Source: Fimbriimonadaceae bacterium (lineage in GTDB: Bacteria; Armatimonadota; UBA10988). Taken from it: a stretch of 64,000 bases of DNA. Of the stretch, positions 7,988-17,412 are shown in pieces. The notes under the pieces were generated by a model. The model was not told where the DNA came from and searched no databases. It was given only the letters and a program-made list of their open reading frames with translations. Made by a program: the position numbers and the translations under genes. Position 1 is the stretch's first letter. Each line of letters starts with the position of its first letter. Location of the stretch: the NCBI GenBank assembly GCA_020850355.1, contig JADZEX010000076.1:1-64000 (forward strand), read 5' to 3'.

Positions 7988-8866
7988 ATGAAGTGCGGTG
8001 GGTGGGTTGCGCTAAGCCTCTGCCTGGCCATCGCTGCGGTGGTAGCCGGGGCGGGGTGGCGACCGGGACCCTGGTCAGCGCCGCTGATCGGGCTCGTGGT
8101 GGGTGCGGCCATCGGTTTCTTGGAAGTGCTCGAGACCTTCCCGACTCACGCCGGCTCGGCCTTCCGGACCGGCTGGGGATTCGTCCTGGTAGTCGCCAAC
8201 GCGATGATGTCGCTGCTCGCCGTGGCGCTGGCGCTGGCCATCTACCAGCCGGCCTACCCGCTGCTCGTCGCGGTGGCGATCAGCCTGGCCCTGCCAGTCG
8301 TGATCCGCACGCGGTTCACCCTCCTGAAAGCCTCCCCGACCATCGGCGACGATGTCGTACTGGATCTGGGGCAGGCCTACGACCGGATCCACCGCGTCTG
8401 CTTCCAGCAGGCCGACCAGGAGCTGGTGGCGTGCTGGGAAGAAGACATCGAGCGGATCGTCGTCCGCTTCTCAACCACCCAGTCGATGCTCCGGCTGTTC
8501 AGCTTGCGAGTCGATTGCCTCAGCCGGCTCTCACAGGACGACCGCGAAATCGCCAAGAAGGCCGCCGCCGCAGTCGCCGAGGAAAGCAGCGATGAGGCCA
8601 CCAGACTGGTCAGCCTGGCCCGGCTGGTGGTTGAGCACACCGGGACCATCGACCCGGCCTCGCTGAACCGGCTGGCACAGTTGCTGCGCCCCGGTCCAGA
8701 CGACCGCAGCTTGACAGACCTCGCCGCCTCTGAGCTGCGCCAGCGGATCGCCCGCTACCCACTGTCGCCGGAGCTGGCGGTGGCGCTGGATCAGGTGCCA
8801 GCCGACGACACACCCGCGACCCGCCAGCTTCTGGCCGCGTATCTCGGCACGCTCCAGGATCCCTAG
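7988..8866 (+). CDS. Membrane protein of unknown function
   Basis: A 292-residue protein not recognised as a known family. Four hydrophobic segments fill residues 8-110 (the first two around WVALSLCLAIAAVVAGAG and PLIGLVVGAAIGFLEVLE). The soluble helical remainder (about 115-292) contains many Arg/Glu/Leu residues and presumably lies in the cytoplasm. It is co-directional with, and 15 nt after, the winged-helix gene. The layout of membrane anchor plus helical cytosolic domain would fit a sensor or scaffold, but nothing shows a substrate. Confidence 0.6.
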   Translation: MKCGGWVALSLCLAIAAVVAGAGWRPGPWSAPLIGLVVGAAIGFLEVLETFPTHAGSAFRTGWGFVLVVANAMMSLLAVALALAIYQPAYPLLVAVAISLALPVVIRTRFTLLKASPTIGDDVVLDLGQAYDRIHRVCFQQADQELVACWEEDIERIVVRFSTTQSMLRLFSLRVDCLSRLSQDDREIAKKAAAAVAEESSDEATRLVSLARLVVEHTGTIDPASLNRLAQLLRPGPDDRSLTDLAASELRQRIARYPLSPELAVALDQVPADDTPATRQLLAAYLGTLQDP

Positions 8867-8875
8867 TCCGCGTGC

Positions 8876-8905
8876 TTTACGCCCAAGCCTGGACGGTGGC
8901 ACAAT
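8876..8905 (+). promoter_or_regulatory. Possible larE promoter
   Basis: TTTACG (8876-8881), an 18-bp spacer and CACAAT (8900-8905). It is weaker than the other promoters in the window, but it is the only candidate in the 72-nt gap before larE. Confidence 0.35.
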
Positions 8906-8938
8906 GAAGCGGCGTCCCGGTGCGGCGCGGAGAGTCGA

Positions 8939-9805
8939 TTGAGCGAGGTGGTGGAGCGGCCCGACTGGGCCGCGCAGTTCGCGGAGCTGCGGCGGCAGGT
9001 GGCGGAGCTGGGGCAGGTGCTGGTGGCCTTCTCGGGCGGCGTCGACAGCACGCTGCTGGCGGCGGTTTGTTACGACGTGCTCGGCGAGCAGGCCCTGGCG
9101 GTGACCGCCGACTCCCCGTCGATTCCGCGCCGCGAGCTGCGTGAGGCGGTGGCCCTGGCGACGCAGATCGGCATCCCGCACCGGCTGGTGGCAACTCACG
9201 AGGGCGATGACCCAAACTACGTCGCCAACCCCAGCAACCGCTGCTACTTCTGCAAGTCCGAACTGTTCCGCACCCTCGACCGCCTGGCCGACGAACTCGG
9301 CTTCGCGCACATCGTCTACGGCGCGATCACCGACGATCTCGGCGAGCACCGGCCCGGGATGCTGGCCGCGCGGGAGCATCGCATTCACTACCCGCTGGCC
9401 AGCGCCGGGCTCGACAAAGCAGCGGTCCGAGCGCTCTCGACGCAGTACGGGCTGCCGACCGCCGACAAGCCGAGCTTCGCCTGTCTGGCTTCCCGGATCC
9501 CCTACGGGCAGGCTGTGACGCCGGAGAAGCTGCGGCAGGTTGAGCTGGCCGAAGACCTGCTGGCGGCGGCCGGGTTCCGACAGTTCCGGGTGCGCCACCA
9601 CGGCGAGATCGCCCGCATCGAAGTGCCGCCCGAGGAGCTCGGGCGACTGCTGCAGCCGGCCGCCCACGGCGACCTGGCGACGGCCATCGCAGCGCTCGGC
9701 TTCCAGTACGTGACGGTCGACCTGCAGGGCTTCCGGAGCGGCAGCCTGAACGCCGGGCTGCGGGCCGAGGAGCAGTTGATCCCACTGCAGACCCTGGTCG
9801 GCTAG
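8939..9805 (+). CDS. larE: ATP-dependent sacrificial sulfur transferase LarE
   Basis: A 288-residue PP-loop enzyme starting at TTG, with GGAG a few bases upstream. The pyrophosphatase loop SGGVDS (32-37) binds ATP, and NRCYFCK and ACLASRI are family hallmarks. Cys182 in ACLASRI corresponds to the sacrificial cysteine (C176 of Lactiplantibacillus LarE) that donates sulfur to pyridinium-3,5-biscarboxylic acid mononucleotide. The product is the nickel-pincer cofactor of lactate racemase and related LarA proteins. Neither larA, larB nor larC is in this window, so the client enzyme lies elsewhere or the cofactor is used differently. The stop overlaps the convergent pfkB gene by 4 bp. Confidence 0.88.
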   Translation: MSEVVERPDWAAQFAELRRQVAELGQVLVAFSGGVDSTLLAAVCYDVLGEQALAVTADSPSIPRRELREAVALATQIGIPHRLVATHEGDDPNYVANPSNRCYFCKSELFRTLDRLADELGFAHIVYGAITDDLGEHRPGMLAAREHRIHYPLASAGLDKAAVRALSTQYGLPTADKPSFACLASRIPYGQAVTPEKLRQVELAEDLLAAAGFRQFRVRHHGEIARIEVPPEELGRLLQPAAHGDLATAIAALGFQYVTVDLQGFRSGSLNAGLRAEEQLIPLQTLVG

Positions 9806-10872
9806 AGCTGCACGGCCGGCGGGCGGCGGTCGAACTGCGCCGCGAAGGCGAGGGTCGCCGCCAACGGTTCGACGCCCTGGGTGCAGGTCGGGTGGCGCAG
9901 ACTGGCCCCGGCGGTGGCGACCGCCAGCTCCAAGGCAGGCCCCAGCTCCCAGCCTTCGTGAAGGCCATAGAGCACGCCCGCGGCGAAGGCGTCGCCCGCG
10001 CCGGCAGCACCGGCGATCAGCGCCTGGGGCAGCTCCAGACTGGCACAAAAGGCCTCGCGGCCGTCGCGGCAGAGGGCGTACCCGCCCTCCGGCATGTGGA
10101 TCACGACGCGGTCTTGGACCCCTAACTCCAGCAGCCGCCGAGCGGCCGCGCGGACCGCTTCGCCGTCCAGCCGGCTGACCACCTGGGGCTGCGGCAGATC
10201 GGTGTTGGCCCCCGCCCCGAGGCTCTGGCGACGGGTCGGCAGCCCGCTGATCACCCCGGCTTCGAGTTCATTGCAGACCAGGCAGTCGACGTGCGGCAGC
10301 GCGGGCACGACGATCTGGGCGACCCGCGGGGAGTCCTCGGTGATCACGTCGAGACAGGTCTGCATCCCGGCCGCCCGGAGGTCGGCCAGGAGGCGCGCTC
10401 CGACGCTGCCGTAGTGCGGGTCGGGGGCATCCAGCCGGGCCAGCACCAGCAGGTAGGCCAGATGCACCACCCGCGCGCTGAGCCGGTCGATCGGCACCTC
10501 GGCGGGCCCGAACAACGTCCCGGCGCCGCTACAGTGGAAGAAGGTCCGCCGGCCGGTGGCGCCGACCGTCATCACGTCGGTGTAACTGGTCGGCGCGGCG
10601 ACCGTCACGATGCCGTCGGTCGGCAACTGGTGCTGGCGCAGGGTCTCGCGGATCCAGCGACCGTCGGCATCGTCGCCGACGCAGCCGAGGCCGGTCAACG
10701 GAAACGCGGCACCGAGGTTGGCGAGGTCAACCAGACAGTTGAAGGCCCCGCCGCCGGTGCCGCGTTGCTCGCTCTCGATCCGCGCCAGGGTCTCTTCCTG
10801 GGGCCACTGATCGATGATCTTGACGCGGTCGACGATCCAGTTGCCGGCCGTGGCGATCCCGCAGCGTGCCAC
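9802..10872 (-). CDS. PfkB-family carbohydrate kinase
   Basis: A 356-residue ribokinase-fold enzyme. Signature 1 appears as GTGGGAFNCLVDLANLG near residue 39, and signature 2 as GAAGAGDAFAAG with the catalytic base D294. It is expected to phosphorylate a sugar or sugar acid with ATP. The exact substrate (for example ribose, fructose or 2-keto-3-deoxygluconate) cannot be assigned. The start is GTG 10872 with GGGAG upstream. It has its own promoter at 10893-10921 and is therefore probably not co-transcribed with the response regulator, whose stop it almost touches. It converges with larE. Confidence 0.85.
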   Translation of the reverse strand: MARCGIATAGNWIVDRVKIIDQWPQEETLARIESEQRGTGGGAFNCLVDLANLGAAFPLTGLGCVGDDADGRWIRETLRQHQLPTDGIVTVAAPTSYTDVMTVGATGRRTFFHCSGAGTLFGPAEVPIDRLSARVVHLAYLLVLARLDAPDPHYGSVGARLLADLRAAGMQTCLDVITEDSPRVAQIVVPALPHVDCLVCNELEAGVISGLPTRRQSLGAGANTDLPQPQVVSRLDGEAVRAAARRLLELGVQDRVVIHMPEGGYALCRDGREAFCASLELPQALIAGAAGAGDAFAAGVLYGLHEGWELGPALELAVATAGASLRHPTCTQGVEPLAATLAFAAQFDRRPPAVQL

Positions 10873-10892
10873 CCGCGTGCTCCCGCAGCGCG

Positions 10893-10921
10893 AGTATAGT
10901 CCGGCGGGATCACCCGGTCAA
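10893..10921 (-). promoter_or_regulatory. Promoter of the PfkB-family kinase gene
   Basis: Minus-strand TTGACC (10921-10916), a 17-bp spacer and TATACT (10898-10893). The -35 box overlaps the stop codon of the upstream response regulator gene. Confidence 0.75.
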
Positions 10922-11658
10922 TCGCGCGGCGGCGCCGCCGGCACGGGCAGCACCTCGACCTCTGAGCTGAGCAGGTAGCCGCGGTTGCGGATGGTCTTCA
11001 GCAAGACCCCATAGCCGCCGGCCACGTCGAGCTTCTTGCGGAGCCGCGAGATGTGGACGTCGAGGGTCTTGGAGTCGTCGTAGACGTCGTCGCGCCAGAC
11101 CTCTTTGAAGATGTGTCCGCGGCTGAGCAGCATCCCGCAGTTCTGCGCCAGCAGGTAGAGCAGGTGCAGCTCCTTGCCCGAGAGGTTCAGGTCGACCGGC
11201 CCGATCTTGGCGTCCTGGGCCGAGAAGTCGACATGCAGCGGCCCAATCTTGACCGTCGGCAGGGCCAGCGGCGGCTCCATCTTGGCCTGCCGCTCGGCCC
11301 GCCGCAAGACGGACCGGACGCGGGCGATCAGCTCGTCGCGATCGAAGGGCTTGGTGATGAAGTCGTCGGCGCCGGCTTCGAGGCCGCGGACGATGCTGCG
11401 GGTGTCGGTCAGGGCACTGACCATGATCAGCGGGATCTGCGCGAACTCGCGCAACCGCCGGCAGCACTCGAAGCCATCGATGTCGGGCATCAGCACATCC
11501 AGCAGGACCATGCTGAGGTTGCCGGCCCGGACGGTCGACAGCGCGTCCTCGGCGCTGGAGGCGGTGGCCGTAGAGAAGCCGCTCGCCTCCAAGATGCGCG
11601 CGATCAGCAGGCGCGCTTCGAGGTCATCCTCGACCACCAGAATCCGTTGGGAGTCCAT
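10918..11658 (-). CDS. OmpR/PhoB-type response regulator
   Basis: A 246-residue two-component regulator. The receiver domain (5-115) has acidic residues E10/D11/D12, phospho-acceptor D54 in LLDVLMPD, and K103 in ITKPF. The winged-helix DNA-binding domain (about 135-235) has the OmpR-family recognition segment SKTLDVHISRLRKKL and the final beta turn IRNRGYLL. GGAGAG precedes the ATG. No sensor kinase lies next to it. The hybrid kinase at 43.5-45.7 kb has its own receiver and is not an obvious partner, so this is an orphan regulator here. Confidence 0.93.
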   Translation of the reverse strand: MDSQRILVVEDDLEARLLIARILEASGFSTATASSAEDALSTVRAGNLSMVLLDVLMPDIDGFECCRRLREFAQIPLIMVSALTDTRSIVRGLEAGADDFITKPFDRDELIARVRSVLRRAERQAKMEPPLALPTVKIGPLHVDFSAQDAKIGPVDLNLSGKELHLLYLLAQNCGMLLSRGHIFKEVWRDDVYDDSKTLDVHISRLRKKLDVAGGYGVLLKTIRNRGYLLSSEVEVLPVPAAPPRD

Positions 11659-11966
11659 GTTGCATCTCTCCAGCCGGCCGCTGCGGCCGGTCTGTGCTCA
11701 CCACCGCGTTCCACCGAAAGCATTAAACACCATGCGGACTGCCTTGCCAAGACCGTTCTTTCTACGCTTTGCACCTGAAAATGCGTGGTAGAACAGACCA
11801 TCCGCCTCCGCAGGTAACCGCGCGGCCGGGCTGGCGAGGGTCCCGTAGGGCCTCTGACGGGCCTCCCGCCGTCCGCGTGACGCGATCGGCGCGGACCGTA
11901 ACGGTAGCTCGCTGGGGGTCGGCCGACCGGACCGGCCCGGCCGCCTGCCGGGCGGCGCGGCGCGGC
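11659..11966. other. Intergenic region between mutS 3' end and the response regulator
   Basis: This 308-bp stretch holds no plausible gene. It contains the response regulator promoter (11722-11750) in an AT-richer island around 11720-11800. A GC-rich segment without clear structure then runs up to the mutS stop. Confidence 0.7.
11722..11750 (-). promoter_or_regulatory. Promoter of the response regulator gene
   Basis: Minus-strand TTGGCA (11750-11745), a 17-bp spacer and TTTAAT (11727-11722), giving a leader of about 55 nt before ATG 11658. Confidence 0.6.
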
Positions 11967-14576
11967 TCAGTCGTCGCGTTGCGCCAGCCGCTGCAGCTCC
12001 GAGAGCTTATTGATGGCTTCAAGAGGTGTCATCCGCATGACGTCTAGCTGAAGCAAGGTTGTCAAGGCTGGATGCGGGCCACGGTCGGCGAAGAGCGCCA
12101 ACTGCACCGGCCCGGCCGCTGGCGGCGGCCCGATCTCTGGACGACCGCCCGGCGCTTCGAGTTCACTGAGCACCGCCTGCGCCCGGCGCACCACCCACGG
12201 CGGCAGGCCGGCCAGCCGGGCGACCTCCACACCGTAGCTGCGATCCGTGCCGCCGGGCTCGATGCGGTGCAGAAACCGCACGCGGTCCTGTTCCTCGGCG
12301 ACCGCCACGCGATAGTTGCGGACCCGCTCCAGGCGGGCTTCGAGCGCATTCAGATCGTGATAGTGCGTCGCAAATAAAGTTAACGCCGCGCTGCGCTCAG
12401 CGTGGTGCAGGTATTCCACCACGGCCCAGGCGATGGCCAGCCCGTCGTAGGTGCTGGTGCCGCGGCCGATCTCGTCCAAGACCACCAGGCTGCGCGGCGT
12501 GCAATGCCGCAGAATCAGCGCTGTCTCGACCATTTCGACCATGAAAGTCGACTGCCCGGTCGCCAGATCATCCTGCGCCCCGACGCGCGTGAAGATCCGA
12601 TCCACCACCCCGACCTCGGCCTGGCTCGCCGGCACAAAACTGCCGATTTGTGCCATCAGCACAATCAGCGCAACCTGCCGTAAGTAGGTGCTTTTGCCCG
12701 CCATGTTAGGCCCGGTGAGAATCTGGACCTGGGCGCTGGGGCCGTCGAGGAGGGTGTCGTTAGGCACGAACGGCGTCGCGCTGCTCAGCTCGACGGTCGG
12801 GTGGCGGCCGTCGCGGAGGTCGATCCGGCGGCGCTCGTCGACGCTCGGGCAGACGTAGCCGTGCTCTGCGGCGACGTGGGCCAGGGCGGCGTAGACGTCA
12901 ATCTCGGCCAGCGCGCGGGCAGTGCTCAGGAGCGGCTCCGCGCTGACGGCGACGAGCGCGCGTAGGTCGCCGAAGAGCTGCGCTTCGAGCTGCCCGAGGC
13001 GCTCCTCAGCGCCCAGAATGCGGGCCTCCTGCTCCTTCAACTCGGGCGAAATGAAGCGCTCGCCGTTGGCGATGGTCTGTTTCCGAATGTACCGCTCGGG
13101 AACCAGCGCCAGGTTCGCGCGGGTCACTTCAAGGTAGTAGCCGAAGACCTGGTTGTAGCCGATCTTCAGCGAGTTGATCCCGGTCGCGGCTCGTTCGGCG
13201 GCCTCCAGGCGCGCGATCCAGGACTTGCCATCGGCGGCCAGCGTACGCAGTTCGTCGAGGTCGGCGTGGTAGCCAGCACGGATCACCCCGCCGTCCTTGA
13301 GCTGCGCCGGCGGGTCGTCGGCGAGGCCGGCGTCGAGCTGCGCCAGCAACTCGGTGAACTCACCGGTGGCCGCTGCCAGGGCCTGCAGGCGGGTGCTGCC
13401 GACGGGGGCCAGCGCGGTTCGCAGCAGCGGCAGGCGACGCAGCGACTCGCGCAGGGCCAGCAGGTCGCGCGGCGTCGCGCGGCCGGTCGCGGCGCGCGTC
13501 GTGAGGCGCTCCAGGTCGGCCACGCGGGCCAGCTCGCTGCGCAGCTCCTGGCGGGGCAGGACCTCCCGGTGGAGGGCGCTGACGGCCGTCAGGCGCGCCC
13601 GGATCGGCTCCACCGTGGTCAACGGTCGGAGCAGCCAGGACCGCAGCAGGCGCGCCCCCGGGGCGGTGCAGGTCTGGTCCAGCAGCGCCAGCAGGGTGCC
13701 GCTGCCGGGCTGGCCGTCGCGGAGCGTCAGCACCAGCTCCAGATTGCGGCGCGTGGCAGCGTCCAGGGTCATCGTGTCGCCGGTCTCGTACCAGGCCAGG
13801 CTGGCCAACTGCCGCACCTGGTCGCGCTGCGTGTCCTGCACGTAACGCAGAGCCGTGGCGGCAGCCTCTTGGGCCAGCGGCCGGTCGGCCACGCCAAAGG
13901 CCTCCAGGCGGGCCACGCTGAAGTGCCGGCGGAGGCGCTCGGCGGCGCTCAGGCGCTCGTCGCTCCCCGGTGCGGCGGGGGTGACGGTGGCGACCAGCTC
14001 GGCGACCCGCTCGCGGAGCGGCTGCGACTGCACCGTTGGGGGGCAGAGCAGCTCGGCCGGCTGCAGGCGCTCCAGCTCGGCGGCCAGCGCCTCGAGCGTC
14101 CCGCTGCCGGTGAACTCGGTGACCTGAAACAGGCCGGTCGAGACATCGACCACCGCCAGGGCGATCGCCTGCGGGGCGTCGGCCACCGCGACCAGGTAGT
14201 TGTTGGCAGCCGCGTCGAGCTGCGCTTCGTCGATCAGCGTGCCGGCGGTGACCACCCGCACGACCTCACGCTTCACCAGCTTGCCGGCCCGCGGCGGCTC
14301 GACCTGTTCGCAAATCGCCGCGCGAAAGCCCTGGCGGAGCAGCCGCGGCAGGTAGCGGTCGAGGGCGTGGTAGGGAATCCCGCACATCGGGACGCGGCGG
14401 TTCTGGCCGACCTCACGCCCGGTCAGGGTCAGCTCCAAGGCCGCGGCGGCGGCCGTGGCGTCGTCCTCGAACATCTCGTAGAAGTCGCCCAGGCGGAACA
14501 GCACCAGCGTGTCGGGATGCTGCTGCTTGAGCTCCCGCCACTGCCGGTACATCGGGCTGTAGAGTGCCTCGGCCAT
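11967..14576 (-). CDS. mutS: DNA mismatch repair protein MutS
   Basis: MutS recognises mispairs and small loops and recruits MutL. From ATG 14576 it has 869 residues, a normal length. The mismatch-binding Phe-X-Glu motif is F32-Y33-E34 in GDFYEMF, Walker A is GPNMAGKST, and the Walker B/signature is DEIGRGTSTYDG. The C-terminal dimerisation helix (MTPLEAINKLSELQRLA) is intact. The frame could open at TTG 14612, but ATG 14576 has TAAGG upstream and gives the usual MAEALYSPMYRQW N-terminus. A small inverted repeat, CCAGCGG-TGC-CCGCTGG (14590-14606), lies just upstream of this start. No mutL is nearby. Confidence 0.97.
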   Translation of the reverse strand: MAEALYSPMYRQWRELKQQHPDTLVLFRLGDFYEMFEDDATAAAAALELTLTGREVGQNRRVPMCGIPYHALDRYLPRLLRQGFRAAICEQVEPPRAGKLVKREVVRVVTAGTLIDEAQLDAAANNYLVAVADAPQAIALAVVDVSTGLFQVTEFTGSGTLEALAAELERLQPAELLCPPTVQSQPLRERVAELVATVTPAAPGSDERLSAAERLRRHFSVARLEAFGVADRPLAQEAAATALRYVQDTQRDQVRQLASLAWYETGDTMTLDAATRRNLELVLTLRDGQPGSGTLLALLDQTCTAPGARLLRSWLLRPLTTVEPIRARLTAVSALHREVLPRQELRSELARVADLERLTTRAATGRATPRDLLALRESLRRLPLLRTALAPVGSTRLQALAAATGEFTELLAQLDAGLADDPPAQLKDGGVIRAGYHADLDELRTLAADGKSWIARLEAAERAATGINSLKIGYNQVFGYYLEVTRANLALVPERYIRKQTIANGERFISPELKEQEARILGAEERLGQLEAQLFGDLRALVAVSAEPLLSTARALAEIDVYAALAHVAAEHGYVCPSVDERRRIDLRDGRHPTVELSSATPFVPNDTLLDGPSAQVQILTGPNMAGKSTYLRQVALIVLMAQIGSFVPASQAEVGVVDRIFTRVGAQDDLATGQSTFMVEMVETALILRHCTPRSLVVLDEIGRGTSTYDGLAIAWAVVEYLHHAERSAALTLFATHYHDLNALEARLERVRNYRVAVAEEQDRVRFLHRIEPGGTDRSYGVEVARLAGLPPWVVRRAQAVLSELEAPGGRPEIGPPPAAGPVQLALFADRGPHPALTTLLQLDVMRMTPLEAINKLSELQRLAQRDD

Positions 14577-14618
14577 CGCCGCAACCTTACCAGCGGTGCC
14601 CGCTGGCCGCAAGCGGCG

Positions 14619-14647
14619 TTGACAGCGGCCGTCGCCGTCTCTATGCT
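14619..14647 (+). promoter_or_regulatory. Promoter of icd
   Basis: TTGACA (14619-14624), a 17-bp spacer and TATGCT (14642-14647), placed 49 bp before ATG 14697 and divergent from mutS. Confidence 0.8.
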
Positions 14648-14696
14648 AGCGCACGGTTGAAGGGGCTGGCACGGCGGTTGGTGGAGGAGGCGGGCG

Positions 14697-16166
14697 ATGG
14701 CGGCCAAGCGGCAAGTGACGGTGATTCCGGGCGATGGCGTGGGTCCGGAAGTGGTGCGAGCGGCGCAACAGATTCTCGAGGCGGCCGGCGCGCAGATCGA
14801 GTGGGAGGAGTGCGCGGCTGGGGAGTCGGTCTTCCTGAAAGGCCTCTCGTCCGGCGTGCCGCAGGAGACCATCGACTCCATCGCCCGCACCCGCTGCGTG
14901 CTCAAGGGGCCGCTCGGCACACCGGTCGGCTACGGCGAGAAGTCGGCCAACGTGACGTTGCGAAAGTTGTTCGAGACGTTCGGAAACATCCGCCCGGTGC
15001 GCGAACTGCCCGGCATCGTGACGCCCTACACTGGCCGCGGGGTCGACTTTGTGGTGGTCCGCGAGAACGTCGAGGACCTCTACGCGGGGATCGAGCACGC
15101 CCAGACCGCCGGCGTGATGCAGTGCCTCAAGCTGATCAGCCGCAAGGGCTGTGAGAAGATCGCCCGGCTGGCCTTCGAGTTCGCCCGCGCCGAGGGCCGC
15201 AAGTCGGTCGCCTGCGCCACCAAGTCGAACATCATGAAGATGACCGAGGGTCTGCTGAAGCGGACCTTCGAGGCGATCGCGCCGGAGTACCCCGAGATCG
15301 AGGCCTGGCACATCATCATCGACAACGCCGCCCACCAGATGGTCAAGCAGCCCGAGCAGTTCGATGTGGTGGTGACCACCAACATGAACGGCGACATCAT
15401 CAGCGACCTCGCCTCCGGCCTGGTCGGCGGGCTGGGCTTCGCGCCGTCGGCCAATCTGGGCAACGGCGTGGCGATCTTCGAGGCGGTCCACGGCTCGGCG
15501 CCGAAGTACGCCGGCAAGAATGTGATCAACCCGACCGCGCTGGTGCTCTCGGCGGTGATGATGCTGCGCTACCTCGGCGACTTCACGGCCGCCGCCGCGG
15601 TCGAGAACGCCGTGCTGGTGACCCTCGCCGAGGGCCGCGCGATGACCCAGGACGTGGTCCGCCTGCTGGCCGAAAAGCCCGACGACCTCGAGCCCTGCAG
15701 CACGACAGCCTTCACCGAGGCCGTGATCGCTAATCTTGGGAAGGTCTCCGAGACCGTCAAGGTGCGCGACCACAAGCCGATCCGGATGCCCGAGATCTCG
15801 ACCGAGCCGGAGTTTGTGAAGGGCGTCAGCAGCCGCGACATTGGGGCCGACATCTTCGTCCAGGCGAACACCGATCCGGTCACGCTTGGCGACAGCCTGA
15901 CGGCCCTGGCCGAGGGCTCGCCGCTGAAGTTGAAGATGATCTCCAACCGCGGCACGCGGGTCTACCCGCCGACCGGGACCAGCACCGACTGCATCGACCA
16001 GTGGCGCTGCCGCTTCATCCTGCGCGACGCCGCCGGCACGCTGCAGGACGCCGATCTGCTGGCCCTGCTGGCGCGGATCGGGGACAAGTACCGCTGGATG
16101 CACCTCGAGAAGCTGCCCCTGCTGGATGAGCAGCCGGGCTTCACGATGGCCCAGGGCGAGGACTAA
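14697..16166 (+). CDS. icd: Isocitrate dehydrogenase, long (Thermus/Rickettsia-like) type
   Basis: A 489-residue decarboxylating dehydrogenase of the TCA cycle (isocitrate to 2-oxoglutarate). The N-terminus VTVIPGDGVGPEV, the substrate loop EKSANVTLRK, the metal-binding NMNGDIISDLASGL and the cofactor segment EAVHGSAPKYAGKN are all present. After about residue 340 an extra C-terminal domain of about 145 residues follows, as in the longer ICDH class of Thermus and alphaproteobacteria. Two GGAGG motifs at 14683-14690 set the start. Cofactor choice (NAD or NADP) was not decided. The enolase-superfamily gene follows after 23 nt on the same strand. Confidence 0.92.
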   Translation: MAAKRQVTVIPGDGVGPEVVRAAQQILEAAGAQIEWEECAAGESVFLKGLSSGVPQETIDSIARTRCVLKGPLGTPVGYGEKSANVTLRKLFETFGNIRPVRELPGIVTPYTGRGVDFVVVRENVEDLYAGIEHAQTAGVMQCLKLISRKGCEKIARLAFEFARAEGRKSVACATKSNIMKMTEGLLKRTFEAIAPEYPEIEAWHIIIDNAAHQMVKQPEQFDVVVTTNMNGDIISDLASGLVGGLGFAPSANLGNGVAIFEAVHGSAPKYAGKNVINPTALVLSAVMMLRYLGDFTAAAAVENAVLVTLAEGRAMTQDVVRLLAEKPDDLEPCSTTAFTEAVIANLGKVSETVKVRDHKPIRMPEISTEPEFVKGVSSRDIGADIFVQANTDPVTLGDSLTALAEGSPLKLKMISNRGTRVYPPTGTSTDCIDQWRCRFILRDAAGTLQDADLLALLARIGDKYRWMHLEKLPLLDEQPGFTMAQGED

Positions 16167-16189
16167 GCAGCCGACCGCCGGAGGACGTG

Positions 16190-17347
16190 ATGCGGATCAC
16201 CGACGTCGAAACCCTCGCCATGAGCACGCCCTGGCGCGACCTGACCTTTGTGAAGGTCCACACCGACGAGGGCCTCACCGGACTCGGCGAGTGCCGGCTG
16301 CCGAATCGCACCGCCGACCTGCTGGCCTACCTCGGCAGCGCCAAGCAGCGGCACATCATCGGCAGTGATCCGTACAACATCGAAGACCTCGTGGCGCGGA
16401 TGTTCCGCGACGACTTCGTGCGGGCCGGGGTGGTCGCCTCGTGCGGCATCGGGACCGTCGAGATGGCCTGCTGGGACATCATCGGCAAGGCCGCCGGCCT
16501 GCCTGTCTACAAGCTGCTCGGCGGGGCGATGCGCCCGCGGCTGAAGGCCTACGCCAACGGCTGGTACACCGTCGAACGGCAGCCGGCGGAGTTCCATGCC
16601 GCAGCCCGCAAGGTCGTCGAACGGGGCTACCGCGGGCTGAAGCTCGATCCCTTCGGCGCCGGCTGGTATGAGATGGAGTGGGCGGAGCGGCGGCTGGCGA
16701 TTGAGATCGTCGCCGCCGTGCGCGACGAGGTCGGCGAGGATGTCGAGATCTACGTCGAGATGCACGGCCGCTTCAGCCCGAAGCAGGCGATTCAGATCTC
16801 CGCCGACCTCGAGCCGTTCCGGCCAGGTTGGGTCGAGGAGCCGGTGCCGCCGGACAACCTCGCGGCGCTCAAGAAGGCCAGCGACATGATTCGGGTGCCG
16901 GTGGCCACCGGGGAGCGCCTCGAAAACAAGTGGCACTTCCGGGAGCTGCTCGACCTGCAGGCGGCCGACATCATCCAGCCCGACATCACCAACTCGTGCG
17001 GTCTGCTGGAGGGCAAGAAGATCGCCGCGATGGCGGAGGTCCGCTACATGCTGGTCGCGCCGCACAACGTCGGCGGACCGGTTTCGACCGCCGCGGCGCT
17101 GCATCTCGATGCGACGCTGCCGAACTTCAAGGTCCAGGAGTACTTCAACGACTTCGTCGACTCCTGGGTCAAGGACGTCGCCACCGGCCTGCCCGAAGTC
17201 GACCCAACCGACGGCTGCTTCGCCTTGCCGAATGGCCCCGGGCTGGGGATCACCTTGAACGAGGACCTGATCCGCGAGCACCCCTTCCAGGAGCGGTTCT
17301 TCAACCTCTGGGACGAGGACTGGCATCGGCGGCAGCAGGCGGACTGA
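16190..17347 (+). CDS. Enolase-superfamily sugar-acid dehydratase (mandelate racemase/galactonate dehydratase-like)
   Basis: A 385-residue enzyme with an N-terminal capping domain (1-120) and a (beta/alpha)7-beta barrel. Readable active-site parts are KLDPFG, the metal ligand in EMHGRF followed by His, EEPVPPDN, TGERLENKW and the barrel-end APHNVGGP with the general acid/base His. The EMHGR/APHN pair resembles galactonate-type dehydratases, which convert aldonates to 2-keto-3-deoxy acids. The sequence does not fix the substrate. ATG 16190 is preferred over GTG 16187 because GGAGG at 16180-16184 is too close to the latter. It sits between icd and an M14 peptidase. Confidence 0.85.
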   Translation: MRITDVETLAMSTPWRDLTFVKVHTDEGLTGLGECRLPNRTADLLAYLGSAKQRHIIGSDPYNIEDLVARMFRDDFVRAGVVASCGIGTVEMACWDIIGKAAGLPVYKLLGGAMRPRLKAYANGWYTVERQPAEFHAAARKVVERGYRGLKLDPFGAGWYEMEWAERRLAIEIVAAVRDEVGEDVEIYVEMHGRFSPKQAIQISADLEPFRPGWVEEPVPPDNLAALKKASDMIRVPVATGERLENKWHFRELLDLQAADIIQPDITNSCGLLEGKKIAAMAEVRYMLVAPHNVGGPVSTAAALHLDATLPNFKVQEYFNDFVDSWVKDVATGLPEVDPTDGCFALPNGPGLGITLNEDLIREHPFQERFFNLWDEDWHRRQQAD

Positions 17348-17412
17348 ATGGGACCCTGGCGTCATATTTCCACGGACCGCCGGGGACGACCCGGCACGAG
17401 GAGAGGGTCGCC

